Below are positions 34,803 through 43,536 of a stretch of 64,000 nt of DNA, in pieces. The translations under genes and the position numbers were made by a program. Location of the stretch: positions 310,001 through 374,000 of the forward strand of contig NZ_JAFMZK010000003.1 in NCBI RefSeq assembly GCF_029105185.1. Reading direction: 5' to 3'. Every line of letters begins with the position of its first letter. Position 1 is the first letter of the stretch. The DNA comes from Aliiroseovarius sp. Z3. Its GTDB lineage: Bacteria; Pseudomonadota; Alphaproteobacteria; Rhodobacterales; Rhodobacteraceae. Below the pieces are notes generated by a model. That model had not been told where the DNA came from. It saw only the letters and a program-made list of their open reading frames with translations, and searched no databases.

Positions 34803-37250
34803 ATGAGCCTTCCCAAACACGCCCGTGTCGTCATCATCGGTGGCGGCGTCATCGGATGTTCCGTTGCCTATCACCTGTCCAAGCTGGGCTGGACAGATGT
34901 TGTCCTGCTGGAACGCAAGCAACTGACATCTGGCACCACGTGGCATGCGGCCGGGTTGATCGGCCAGTTGCGGTCCTCGTCGAACATGACCAAGCTCGCC
35001 AAGTATTCTGCCGACCTGTATCTGGGGCTTGAGGACGAAACCGGCGTCGCGACCGGTATGCGGCAGGTCGGATCGGTGTCGGTGGCGCTGACCGATGAAC
35101 GTCTGGAAGAGCTCTATCGCAGTGCTGCGATGGCGCGGGCCTTTGGTGTCCCGTGCGAGGAACTGTCACCCGCCGAGGTCAAGGAACGATATGAGCATAT
35201 CAACCTTGATGGTGTGACCGGGGGCATCTGGCTGCCCACCGACGGGCAGGCCGACCCGGCGAATATCGCGCTGGCCTTGGCGAAGGGCGCGCGGCAACGG
35301 GGGGCGTTGATCAAGGAACGCACCAAGGTGACGGGGGTCGTGCGGGACGGGCGCAAGGTCACGGGCGTGAATTGGGTGTCAGATGACGGGTCAGATCAGG
35401 GCACCATTGCCTGTGACATGATCGTCAACTGCGCGGGCATGTGGGGCCGCGAGGTTGGCAAAATGGCTGGTGTGAACGTGCCGCTGCACGCCTGCGAGCA
35501 TTTCTATATCGTGACCGAGGGGATCTCGGGCCTGACCCAAATGCCAGTGCTTCGGGTGCCGGATGAATGTGCCTATTACAAGGAAGATGCGGGCAAGATC
35601 CTGCTGGGGGCATTCGAACCCCACGCCAAGCCTTGGGCGATGGATGGCATTCCCGACACGTTTGAGTTCGACCAACTGCCCGAGGACTTCGACCATTTCG
35701 AACCGATCCTTGAAGCCGCCTGTAACCGGATGCCGATGCTGGCCGAGGCGGGCATCCACACCTTCTTCAACGGCCCCGAAAGTTTCACGCCCGACGATGC
35801 CTATCACCTTGGTCTTGCGCCCGAGATGGACAATGTCTGGGTTGCGGCGGGTTTCAACTCGATCGGCATTCAATCGGCGGGCGGGGCCGGGATGGCGCTG
35901 GCACAATGGATGGAGGACGGGCAGAAACCGTTTGACCTTGGCGATGTGGACATTAGCCGGATGCATCCGTTCCAAGGCAACCGGACCTATCTGTATGAGC
36001 GGTCCAAGGAAACGCTGGGCCTGCTTTATGCCGATCACTTCCCCTTCCGCCAGAAGGCCACGGCGCGCGGGGTGCGGCGCACGCCATTCCATCAGCATCT
36101 GTTGGATCAGGGTGCTGTCATGGGCGAAACCGCTGGGTGGGAACGTGCAAACTGGTTTGCCAATGAGGGGCAGGCGCGGGAATACGAATACACTTGGGGG
36201 CGCCCCAACTGGTTCGAAAACGCCGCTGCCGAACACAGGGCGGTGCGCGAGAATGTCGGCATGTATGACATGTCATCCTTCGGCAAGATCCGTGTCGAAG
36301 GCCCGGATGCCGAGGCGTTTTTGAACCGCGTCTGTGCGGCCGATATGTCGGTGCCCGTGGGCAAGATCGTCTATTCTCAGTTCCTGAACCCCCGCGCCGG
36401 GATCGAGGCGGATGTGACCGTCACGCGGCTGTCGGAAACCGCATACCTTGTGGTCACGCCATCGGGCACCCGACTGGCGGATGAGACGTGGATGCGTCGC
36501 CATGTGGGTGACGCGCGCGTGGTGATCACCGACGTCACGGCGGGCGAAGGCGTGCTGGCCGTGATGGGGCCAAATTCCCGTGCGCTTTTGCAGCGTGTCA
36601 GTCCGGCGGATTTCGGCAACGATGCAAACCCCTTCGGAACCGCGCAAGAGATCGAGCTGGGCATGGGTCTGGCCCGCGCTCATCGTGTGTCATACGTGGG
36701 CGAGTTGGGGTGGGAGATCTATGTCTCCTCGGACATGGCGGCCCACGCGTTCGAGACGATCTTTGATGCCGGGCAGGACATGGGGCTGACCCTTTGCGGG
36801 ATGCATATGATGGACAGTTGCCGGATCGAAAAGGCGTTCCGCCACTTCGGGCATGATATTACCTGCGAAGATCACGTGCTTGAGGCGGGTCTTGGCTTTG
36901 CGGTGAAAGCCGACAAGCCTGACTTCATCGGGCGCGACGCCGTTCTTGCCAAAAAAGAGGAAGGCCTGTCCCAGCGTCTGGTGCAGTTCAAGCTGACCGA
37001 CCCGAAACCCTTGCTTTATCACAACGAACCATTGATCCGTGATGGTGAGATCGTGGGATACCTTAGTTCTGGCGGCTACGGGCATCATCTGGGGGCTGCC
37101 ATTGGTATGGGGTATGTGCCCTGCAAGGGCGAAAGCGCAGCAGAGGTTCTGGCATCAAGCTATGAAATCGACGTGGCAGGCACGCGGGTAAAGGCCGATG
37201 CATCGCTGAAGCCGATGTATGATCCGACATCTGAGCGCGTGAGGATGTGA
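34803..37250 (+). CDS. Dimethylglycine/sarcosine dehydrogenase-like flavoprotein (copy B)
   Basis: An 815-residue paralogue of copy A with the same domain order: DAO (GGGVIG at 13-18), FAO_M, GCV_T and GCV_T C-terminal domain. The covalent-flavin histidine position is His48 in TSGTTWHAAG. The sequence is clearly diverged from copy A throughout, so it is not a recent duplication, and a different methylated amine is likely. It lies 89 bases after the GlxA-like regulator and ends in a hairpin. No dedicated transporter genes are adjacent. Confidence 0.9.
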   Translation: MSLPKHARVVIIGGGVIGCSVAYHLSKLGWTDVVLLERKQLTSGTTWHAAGLIGQLRSSSNMTKLAKYSADLYLGLEDETGVATGMRQVGSVSVALTDERLEELYRSAAMARAFGVPCEELSPAEVKERYEHINLDGVTGGIWLPTDGQADPANIALALAKGARQRGALIKERTKVTGVVRDGRKVTGVNWVSDDGSDQGTIACDMIVNCAGMWGREVGKMAGVNVPLHACEHFYIVTEGISGLTQMPVLRVPDECAYYKEDAGKILLGAFEPHAKPWAMDGIPDTFEFDQLPEDFDHFEPILEAACNRMPMLAEAGIHTFFNGPESFTPDDAYHLGLAPEMDNVWVAAGFNSIGIQSAGGAGMALAQWMEDGQKPFDLGDVDISRMHPFQGNRTYLYERSKETLGLLYADHFPFRQKATARGVRRTPFHQHLLDQGAVMGETAGWERANWFANEGQAREYEYTWGRPNWFENAAAEHRAVRENVGMYDMSSFGKIRVEGPDAEAFLNRVCAADMSVPVGKIVYSQFLNPRAGIEADVTVTRLSETAYLVVTPSGTRLADETWMRRHVGDARVVITDVTAGEGVLAVMGPNSRALLQRVSPADFGNDANPFGTAQEIELGMGLARAHRVSYVGELGWEIYVSSDMAAHAFETIFDAGQDMGLTLCGMHMMDSCRIEKAFRHFGHDITCEDHVLEAGLGFAVKADKPDFIGRDAVLAKKEEGLSQRLVQFKLTDPKPLLYHNEPLIRDGEIVGYLSSGGYGHHLGAAIGMGYVPCKGESAAEVLASSYEIDVAGTRVKADASLKPMYDPTSERVRM

Positions 37251-37258
37251 TCCGGGCG

Positions 37259-37295
37259 GTGATGGCCCTTGCGGGTTCGCAGGAGGGGCCATCAC
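37259..37295 (+). terminator. Strong hairpin after copy B
   Basis: GTGATGGCCC (37259-37268) and GGGCCATCAC (37286-37295) form a perfect 10-base stem; a smaller TGCG/CGCA stem lies in the loop. It is followed only by CTGTTTGTG, so the T-run is weak. Confidence 0.6.
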
Positions 37296-37376
37296 TGTTT
37301 GTGATGAACAGGCGCACGCAAAACGCTCTACCGTTCCTGGCCCGACCTGCGATAAAGGCGGGATAGGGAGCGCACG

Positions 37377-38279
37377 ATGACGGCCATACCAAAACCCAAG
37401 AATGTCGACACCCCGCAGGGGCTGGCCTTTGCCATCACGGCGTATGTTCTGTGGGGCTTTCTGCCGCTCTATCTGAAGGCGCTGTCCCATATGCCACCAA
37501 CCGAGGTATTGGTTCATCGTGTGATCTGGTCCGTGCCGGTGGCTGGTGCCGTTCTGATCGCCACCGGGCGCACGCGTGATCTGCGTGCCGTTTTGACCCA
37601 TCCCCGCAGCCTGATTCTGGCCTTTGTCACCGCGTCGCTCATTTCGGTGAACTGGGTGATTTATATCTGGGCGATCGGCGCCGAACAGACGGTTGAAGCG
37701 GCATTGGGGTACTATATCAATCCGTTGTTCTCGATCTTGTTGGGGGCGGTGCTTCTGGGGGAAAGCCTGTCGCGGGCACAGTGGATATCGGTTCTGCTTG
37801 CGGCGGTTGCGGTTGTTATTCTGACAGTCGAAACCGGCCGATTGCCGATGGTGGCGTTGGGTCTGATGCTCACATGGGGCATCTATGCCTATTTCAAGAA
37901 GATGCTGCCGATAGGCCCGAACCAGGGGTTCCTGCTTGAGGTGCTTATTCTGACGCCCCCTGCTTTGGCCTATGTCGTCTGGCTGCAATCGACGGGGCAG
38001 GGACATCTGTTCTCAAGCCTCTGGAATACCATTCTTCTTGTGGGGTGTGGCGTGGTGACGGCGGTGCCGCTGATGTTCTATGCCAACGGTGCCAAGCTGC
38101 TGCGGCTGTCAACCATCGGCATCCTGCAATATATCGCGCCAACGATGATCTTCCTGGTCGCTGTTCTGATCTTCAAAGAACCGTTCGGAGGTGCCAAGCT
38201 GGTCGCGTTCCCGCTGATCTGGTTGGCGTTGGTAATCTATACGACGTCGATGTATCGCCAGTTGCGCGGCAAGCGCTGA
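37377..38279 (+). CDS. rarD: RarD-type EamA/DMT transporter
   Basis: A 300-residue inner-membrane protein of the drug/metabolite transporter superfamily with about ten helices in two EamA repeats. The N-terminal GLAFAITAYVLWGFLPLYLKAL and the segment HRVIWSVP are characteristic of RarD (TIGR00688 type). The first identified member was linked to chloramphenicol sensitivity in Pseudomonas, but the natural substrate is unknown. Lone gene, transcribed like its neighbours. Confidence 0.87.
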   Translation: MTAIPKPKNVDTPQGLAFAITAYVLWGFLPLYLKALSHMPPTEVLVHRVIWSVPVAGAVLIATGRTRDLRAVLTHPRSLILAFVTASLISVNWVIYIWAIGAEQTVEAALGYYINPLFSILLGAVLLGESLSRAQWISVLLAAVAVVILTVETGRLPMVALGLMLTWGIYAYFKKMLPIGPNQGFLLEVLILTPPALAYVVWLQSTGQGHLFSSLWNTILLVGCGVVTAVPLMFYANGAKLLRLSTIGILQYIAPTMIFLVAVLIFKEPFGGAKLVAFPLIWLALVIYTTSMYRQLRGKR

Positions 38280-38315
38280 CTTGCGGCGCGTGCGCGCAGC
38301 CGCTATCTGGCGACC

Positions 38316-38963
38316 ATGTCAGATAACTACGCGCCTCCCGACGATCCCCTGGTCATCGTCCATCAGGATCATGAGCTGCTGCTGGTCGACAAACCCTCGG
38401 GTCTGTTGTCAGTGCCGGGCAAGGGCGATCATCTGTCCGACTGTCTGTTGTCCCGCATTCAGGCGGTGTTTCCAGACGCGCTTCTGGTGCACCGGCTGGA
38501 TCGCGACACGTCGGGCGTCATGGTGTTTGCGATGACCCCACACGCCCAGCGCCACCTTGGCCTTCAGTTTGAAAAGCGGCAGGTGAAAAAGGTCTATGTG
38601 GCGCGGGTCTGGGGGCATGTCGCGGAACGCGAGGGCACGGTCGACCTGCCGCTGATCGTCGACTGGCCCAACCGCCCCAAGCAGCATGTGGATTTCGAGA
38701 ACGGCAAACCCGCCGTGACCGATTGGAAGGTGCTTAAATACGAGGATGCAGCGACCCGCGTGCGTCTGTTTCCCCAGACCGGGCGCAGCCACCAGTTACG
38801 GGTGCATATGAAGGAAATCGGGCATCCCATTTTGGGCGATCCATTCTATGCCGAAGGCGAAGCACGTAATGCGCCGCGCCTGATGCTTCATGCCGAAAGC
38901 CTGCGTCTGCGCCACCCAGATGGCGGAAAGGGGCTGACTTTCAAGGCCAAATGCCCGTTTTGA
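38316..38963 (+). CDS. RluA-family pseudouridine synthase
   Basis: A 215-residue RNA-modifying enzyme without an S4 domain, like RluA, which acts on 23S rRNA U746 and tRNA U32. VDKPSGLLSVPG is near residues 24-35 and the catalytic Asp62 is in HRLDRDTSG, with the later GRSHQLRVHM motif and GHPILGDPFY. The length and absence of S4 point to RluA rather than RluC or RluD. The stop codon falls within a small perfect hairpin (38951-38970). Confidence 0.9.
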   Translation: MSDNYAPPDDPLVIVHQDHELLLVDKPSGLLSVPGKGDHLSDCLLSRIQAVFPDALLVHRLDRDTSGVMVFAMTPHAQRHLGLQFEKRQVKKVYVARVWGHVAEREGTVDLPLIVDWPNRPKQHVDFENGKPAVTDWKVLKYEDAATRVRLFPQTGRSHQLRVHMKEIGHPILGDPFYAEGEARNAPRLMLHAESLRLRHPDGGKGLTFKAKCPF

Positions 38964-38970
38964 CGGGCAT
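38951..38970 (+). other. Hairpin spanning the stop codon of the pseudouridine synthase gene
   Basis: ATGCCCGT (38951-38958) pairs exactly with ACGGGCAT (38963-38970) around the loop TTTG, and the TGA stop (38961-38963) lies across the loop. No T-run follows, so it may only slow 3' exonucleases. Confidence 0.4.
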
Positions 38971-39042
38971 GACCTAGAGTCAGTTCCCCTTGTCGCCTCG
39001 TGTTCTTCCTGATTGACTGTCTCAACGTTCGAGGAGTCCCAC

Positions 39043-40170
39043 ATGATCCAGCCTGTCATTTCTGGCACCGGGGTGTTTACACCCACACAAACCATCACCA
39101 ATGCTGAACTTGTCGCGGCGTTTAACGCCTATGCCGACAAGCAGAACGCCAAGAATGCGGATGCAATCGAGGCGGGCGAGGTAAGGCCCATCGGCCATTC
39201 CAGTGAAGAATTCATTGTCTCGGCCTCGGGCATTCATCAGCGCTATGTGATGGACAAGACCGGTGTGCTGGACCCGGAGGTGATGCATCCAAGACTGCGC
39301 GAGCGCCCGGATGAAGAGCCGGGGATCATGACCGAGATGGGCGTGGATGCCTGCAAGAAAGCGCTGGCACAGGCAGGTCGCAATGCAGACGAGGTTGATC
39401 TGGTCATCTGTGCCGCGTCGAACCATGAACGCGCTTACCCCGCGATTGCGATTGAAATCCAACAGGAGCTGGGCGCGGGCGGATTTGCCTTTGACATGAA
39501 CGTGGCATGCTCCTCGGCCACCTTCGGCATTCAGACCGCCGCTGACATGATCCGGTCGGGATCGGTCCGGCGGGCGTTGGTGGTAAACCCGGAAATCTGC
39601 TCGGCCCATCTGGAATGGCGTGACCGCGATTGCCATTTCATCTTCGGCGATGTGGCCACCGCGACGCTGATTGAACGGAAGGACGACGCCAAGGGCGACC
39701 ATTTCGAAATCTTGTCGACCCGCTGCCTGACCCAGTTTTCCAACAACATCCGCAACAACAACGGCTTCCTGCGCCGTACGCGCGAAGCCTCGGACAACCT
39801 GCCCGACCGGCGCGACATGCAGTTCATGCAGAACGGTCGGAAGGTGTTCAAAGAAGTGCTGCCCATCGTGTCGAAACACATTCTGGAGCATATCGGCGAC
39901 ATCGGCGTCGCGCCCGATGACCTGAAACGGCTGTGGCTGCATCAGGCCAACAAGACGATGAACGACTTCATCGGCAAAAAGGTTCTGGGCCGCACCCCGG
40001 AAGAGGGCGAACAACCCAACATCCTGCAAGACTATGCCAACACCTCCTCTGCCGGGTCGATCATCGCGTTCTCGAAATACTCGGACGATCTGACATCGGG
40101 TGACACCGGGGTGATCTGTTCCTTCGGCGCGGGCTATTCGGTCGGGTCGGTGGTGGTGCGGCGGGGGTGA
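39043..40170 (+). CDS. Beta-ketoacyl-ACP synthase III (FabH-like), long form
   Basis: A 375-residue thiolase-fold condensing enzyme. The Cys-His-Asn triad of FabH is intact: Cys156 in NVACSSATFG, His300 in LWLHQANK and Asn333 in YANTSSAGS. It is about 50 residues longer than housekeeping FabH, with extra sequence near residues 25-95 and 225-265. It probably condenses acyl-CoA with malonyl-ACP for fatty-acid initiation or a specialised acyl product. GAGGAG precedes the start by 6 bases. No other fab genes are adjacent, so it may be an accessory synthase. Confidence 0.85.
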   Translation: MIQPVISGTGVFTPTQTITNAELVAAFNAYADKQNAKNADAIEAGEVRPIGHSSEEFIVSASGIHQRYVMDKTGVLDPEVMHPRLRERPDEEPGIMTEMGVDACKKALAQAGRNADEVDLVICAASNHERAYPAIAIEIQQELGAGGFAFDMNVACSSATFGIQTAADMIRSGSVRRALVVNPEICSAHLEWRDRDCHFIFGDVATATLIERKDDAKGDHFEILSTRCLTQFSNNIRNNNGFLRRTREASDNLPDRRDMQFMQNGRKVFKEVLPIVSKHILEHIGDIGVAPDDLKRLWLHQANKTMNDFIGKKVLGRTPEEGEQPNILQDYANTSSAGSIIAFSKYSDDLTSGDTGVICSFGAGYSVGSVVVRRG

Positions 40171-40207
40171 TTGTGGGTCTGCTTTGAGCCCAGCCCTAAA
40201 TCCAGTT

Positions 40208-40280
40208 TTCACGCCGTGCGTGCTCGCAGCAGCGATATTGCTGCGGGCGCTTGATTGACGTCGCAGCGACGCGGCGTGAA
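40208..40280. other. Multi-stem palindromic element between convergent genes
   Basis: TTCACGCCG (40208-40216) pairs perfectly with CGGCGTGAA (40272-40280). Inside, CGCAGCA (40225-40231) pairs with TGCTGCG (40239-40245), and GTCGC (40260-40264) with GCGAC (40266-40270). Together they make a three-way-junction shape of 73 bases. It lies in the 245-base gap between the 3' ends of the FabH-like gene and znuB. It may be a dispersed REP-like element, a remnant of a mobile element or a bidirectional processing/termination structure. I see no gene in the rest of the gap (40281-40415). Confidence 0.5.
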
Positions 40281-40415
40281 GATCGGCCATTTGTGCTGGG
40301 CGCAGCGAGATTTTCTGAGGCAAAGAGCAAGGCGCGGGCAAACCCGCCATCTGCCATATATTCGGTCAAAGTCTGCACTACGCTTTGGGCGGCAGTTCGC
40401 CAGGGCGAAGCGAAC

Positions 40416-41213
40416 CTATGCGCTGCGCCGTTGGCGCCATCCAAAAAGATTCAGCACGGCAAAGAGGATCGCCGCAACGCAAACGATGGAAGGGCCTGCA
40501 GGCGTATCGAACACATATGCGCCCTGGAGACCAGCAACGGCCGAGATTGCCCCAATGGCCGCGGCGATCAGAGCCATGGATTCGGGGGTCCGGGCAAGGC
40601 CTCTTGCCGCCGCTGCGGGGATGATAAGCATGGCGGCGATCAACAAGACGCCGACGACCTTGATGGCAACGGCGACAGTGATGGCGAGCGACAGGGTCAG
40701 GATCAGTTGCTCGCGTTTCGGGTTCAACCCGCTCGCATAGGCCAGTTCTTCGTTGAGCGTCGAAGTCAGAAGAGCCGACCAGCGCCAGAGGATCAGCGCG
40801 ACCACCAGCGCCGCGCCGCCCCAGATCACCACCAGGTCGGTTCTCGACACGGCCAGGATGTCGCCGAAGAGATATGCCATGAGGTCGATCCGGATACCCG
40901 ACAGGAACGAAACCGCCACCAGACCGAAGGCGAGCGCGGAATGGGCCAGCACACCCAAGAGGGTGTCCATCGCATAGCCACGCCCGGCAAGAAGCGTCAC
41001 CGTGAAGGCCATGATCAACGCAACGGCCATGGCGCCCGCAAAGATTGACATCTGAAGCGCGAGTGACAAGGCAATGCCCAGGATCGCCGCATGCGCCGTG
41101 GCGTCTCCGAAATAGGCCATCCGCCGCCAGACCACGAAACAGCCAAGGGGTGCTGCCGCAAGGGCGACACCGATCCCTGCAAGAGTGGCGCGGGTCATGA
41201 AATCGTCAAGCAT
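40416..41213 (-). CDS. znuB: Zinc ABC transporter permease ZnuB
   Basis: A 265-residue inner-membrane permease of the ABC-3 family with about seven or eight helices, forming the zinc channel with ZnuC. Typical segments are APLGCFVVWRRMAYFGDATAHAAILG near the N-terminus and VGVLLIAAMLIIPAAAARGLA. Its ATG shares a base with the znuC stop (TGATG). Last gene of zur-znuC-znuB, reading away from znuA. Confidence 0.93.
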   Translation of the reverse strand: MLDDFMTRATLAGIGVALAAAPLGCFVVWRRMAYFGDATAHAAILGIALSLALQMSIFAGAMAVALIMAFTVTLLAGRGYAMDTLLGVLAHSALAFGLVAVSFLSGIRIDLMAYLFGDILAVSRTDLVVIWGGAALVVALILWRWSALLTSTLNEELAYASGLNPKREQLILTLSLAITVAVAIKVVGVLLIAAMLIIPAAAARGLARTPESMALIAAAIGAISAVAGLQGAYVFDTPAGPSIVCVAAILFAVLNLFGWRQRRSA

Positions 41214-41956
41214 CAGTCCGCCTCTCCATGGGCTTGCGGGTGGTCATGATCGTGGCCGTGATCGTGCTCGTGCCGATAGAGCGCCAGGGCGCCCCCCGTG
41301 CCTGTGCCAAACAGCGCACGGTATTCGGGCGCAGAGGCAACCACCGCCGGCGTGCCTTCGCAACAGACGTGACCGTTCAGGCAGATGACCCGGTCGGACG
41401 CGCTCATGACCACATGCAACTCATGGCTGATCATCAGCACAGCACAGCCGGTGTCGCGGCGCACGGTTTCGATTTGCTGGTAAAATGCCGCAGATCCGCG
41501 CTGATCGAGACCTTGGGTGGCTTCGTCCAGCAACAAGACGTCGGGTTTGTTGATCAAGGCCCGCGCCAGCAACACCCGTTGAAACTGGCCGCCCGAAAGC
41601 TGCGACATCTGCCGGGTCAGAAGGTCCGGCACGCCTGCCGATTCCAGGGCTGCTTTGCAGGCCGTGCGCGGAATTCGGTCCGCCAGTCGTAGGAAACGTT
41701 CCACGGTGATCGGCAGGGTCTGGTCGATATGCAGCCGCTGCGGCACATAGCCGATCTTGAGACCGGGTTTCAGGGTGATCTCGCCGCTGGAAGGACGCGT
41801 TGCCCCGATGATGGCGCGCAGTAGGCTGGTCTTGCCTGACCCGTTCGGGCCGACGATGGTCACGATTTCCCCCGGATCCAAATCCAGGGAAACATGGCGC
41901 AGCACTGTGTTGGCGCCGTAGGTGACGCTGAGGTCTTTTACGGAAATCAGGCTCAT
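41213..41956 (-). CDS. znuC: Zinc ABC transporter ATPase ZnuC
   Basis: A 247-residue ABC ATPase powering high-affinity zinc uptake. Walker A is GPNGSGKT at residues 36-43, the signature is LSGGQFQRV, and the Walker B is VLLLDEATQGLD. The C-terminal tail is histidine-rich (HEHDHGHDHDHPQAHG), typical of ZnuC and probably a zinc sensor or store. The start at 41956 overlaps the zur stop (ATGA) and the stop overlaps znuB, so the three are translationally coupled. Confidence 0.94.
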   Translation of the reverse strand: MSLISVKDLSVTYGANTVLRHVSLDLDPGEIVTIVGPNGSGKTSLLRAIIGATRPSSGEITLKPGLKIGYVPQRLHIDQTLPITVERFLRLADRIPRTACKAALESAGVPDLLTRQMSQLSGGQFQRVLLARALINKPDVLLLDEATQGLDQRGSAAFYQQIETVRRDTGCAVLMISHELHVVMSASDRVICLNGHVCCEGTPAVVASAPEYRALFGTGTGGALALYRHEHDHGHDHDHPQAHGEAD

Positions 41957-42450
41957 GCGTCGGCCTTTTCCTTGCACTTCGGGCAGATCCCTTCGGCCTC
42001 GACCACTGTCCGTTCGATTTGAAACCCGGCCGCGCGCGCGGCGGCGTCAAGGGCCCCGTTGGCCAGCGTGGATTGCGTCTCGGCCACAGCGTCACACAAG
42101 CGGCAGATCATGAAAGCAGGGGCATGCGACTTTCCCGGATGCGCACAGGCCACAAATGCATTCAGCCTTTCGATTTTGTGTACAAAGCCATGTTCGACCA
42201 AGAAATCGAGCGCGCGATAGGCCACGGGGGGCTGCGATCCAAAGCCGGCTTCTTTCAATAGGTCGAGGATTGCATAAGCCCCGAGCGCGCGGTGTTCTTG
42301 CAGAAGAAACTCCAGAACCTTGCGCCGGACCGGGGTCAGGCGCAGCCCTTTGTCGGCGCATTGCGCCTCGGCGGCATCCAGCGACGAGCTGACACATGCC
42401 GCGTGGTCATGTGCCTTGAAACCGATCGGACCTGCATTTTCGGCAGACAT
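41953..42450 (-). CDS. zur: Zinc uptake regulator Zur (Fur family)
   Basis: A 165-residue Fur-family repressor that binds DNA when loaded with zinc. Residues about 30-85 form the winged helix with LRLTPVRRKVLEFLLQEHRALGAYAIL. The dimerisation domain has FVACAHPGKSHAPAFMICRLC and the C-terminal CPKCKEK, supplying the structural zinc cysteines (two CxxC pairs). The start at 42450 follows AGAGAGG by 8 bases; an ATG 21 bases upstream is possible. Co-located with znuCB, so it is probably autoregulated through the shared region with znuA. Confidence 0.92.
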   Translation of the reverse strand: MSAENAGPIGFKAHDHAACVSSSLDAAEAQCADKGLRLTPVRRKVLEFLLQEHRALGAYAILDLLKEAGFGSQPPVAYRALDFLVEHGFVHKIERLNAFVACAHPGKSHAPAFMICRLCDAVAETQSTLANGALDAAARAAGFQIERTVVEAEGICPKCKEKADA

Positions 42451-42476
42451 CTCCTGCGCCTCTCTTGTCATGTTAT

Positions 42477-42491
42477 TCCATATCATATATG
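42477..42491. promoter_or_regulatory. AT-rich inverted repeat in the zur-znuA gap
   Basis: CCATAT and ATATGG flank a 3-base centre, 27 bases upstream of the zur start. It could be a second Zur site or just AT-rich promoter sequence. Confidence 0.35.
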
Positions 42492-42498
42492 GGCTGTC

Positions 42499-42516
42499 GT
42501 GACGTTATAAGATCAC
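42499..42516. promoter_or_regulatory. Candidate Zur box upstream of znuA
   Basis: GTGACGTTATAAGATCAC is a dyad in which GTGA, TTATAA and TCAC are symmetric (14 of 18 positions), ending 12 bases before the znuA start. The TTATAA centre and AT-rich shape recall Zur operators of other proteobacteria. It lies in the 78-base space between zur and znuA and could repress both directions. Confidence 0.65.
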
Positions 42517-42528
42517 ATGGGGAAACCA

Positions 42529-43527
42529 ATGTCCAGAAAGCTTCTTCCGATATCGTTCACTGCCGCCTTAATAGGCGGAACCGCCGCCGCCGACGCGCCG
42601 AGTGTGGCGGTCGACATCACGCCGGTACACTCGCTTGTCGCGCGTGTTATGGAGGGTGTGGGTACACCGAATCTGGTCATTCCGGCAGGGGCATCGCCGC
42701 ATCATTACAGCCTGAAGCCATCGGAAGCCAAAGCCCTGCAGGATTCGGATGTGGTTTTCTGGATGGGCGAGGATCTGGCGCCCTGGTTGCAAGATGCTGT
42801 GGAAACTCTGGCGGACGATGCGGACGTCACAGCGCTTTTAGAGGCGGACGGGACGGTTTTGCACGAGTTCCGCGAAGACGCCCTGTTCGAGAAACATGAT
42901 CATGGCGACGAGGAACATGGGCATGAGGACGAGCACGGCCATGATGAACATGCCGAGAAGCAGCATGACCACGAGGAGGATCATGATGAGCACGCCCATG
43001 ACGAACACGGTCATGGCGCGCATGATCCGCATGCCTGGCTGTCGCCCTCGAACGCTGCAGCATGGCTCGACCTGATCGCGGCAGAACTGTCCGCCGCCGA
43101 TCCGGACAATGCCAGCGCCTATTTCGCCAACGCTGCAGCGGGGCGGGCAGAGATGGAAGCCATGTCGGCAGAGGTAAACGAGATACTGGCTCCGGTGCGC
43201 GGTGGCAGCTTCGTGGTCTTCCACGATGCCTATCAGTATTTCGAGAAGGACTTCAACGTCCCTGCCTCCGGGGCCATTTCGTTCAGCGATGCTTCCGATC
43301 CAAGCCCGGCGCGCATCGCCGAAATCCAGGGGCGCGTGCGCGACGAGGGCATCGAATGCGTTCTGGCCGAGCCGCAGTTCAACCCCGGCATCGTGGCGAC
43401 GATCCTGGACGGGACCAAGGCAAATACGGCGGTGATCGACCCCCTTGGTGCCGAGCTTGAGCTTGGCCCGAACCTCTACCCCCAGCTGATCCGCAACATG
43501 GCCACAACGCTCGCCGGATGTCTTTGA
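42529..43527 (+). CDS. znuA: Zinc ABC transporter substrate-binding protein ZnuA
   Basis: A 332-residue periplasmic zinc-binding protein of cluster A-I. The signal peptide ends around residue 20 (GGTAAADAPS). Zinc ligands include the His in GASPHHYSLKPS and the His in DPHAWLSPSN. Between them is a long acidic, histidine-rich loop (about residues 122-166; many HGHDEH/HDHEED-type repeats), the zinc-scavenging loop of ZnuA. FVVFHDAYQYFEKDF and VLAEPQFNPGIVATI follow. The start at 42529 uses GGGGA as ribosome site; an ATG at 42517 touches the Zur box and has none. Confidence 0.93.
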   Translation: MSRKLLPISFTAALIGGTAAADAPSVAVDITPVHSLVARVMEGVGTPNLVIPAGASPHHYSLKPSEAKALQDSDVVFWMGEDLAPWLQDAVETLADDADVTALLEADGTVLHEFREDALFEKHDHGDEEHGHEDEHGHDEHAEKQHDHEEDHDEHAHDEHGHGAHDPHAWLSPSNAAAWLDLIAAELSAADPDNASAYFANAAAGRAEMEAMSAEVNEILAPVRGGSFVVFHDAYQYFEKDFNVPASGAISFSDASDPSPARIAEIQGRVRDEGIECVLAEPQFNPGIVATILDGTKANTAVIDPLGAELELGPNLYPQLIRNMATTLAGCL

Positions 43528-43536
43528 TTTAGGCGA

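Noticed and set aside
40251-41048. Plus-strand open frame overlapping znuB
   Set aside because: The overlapped region is clearly znuB on the minus strand; the part outside it lies in the palindromic element.
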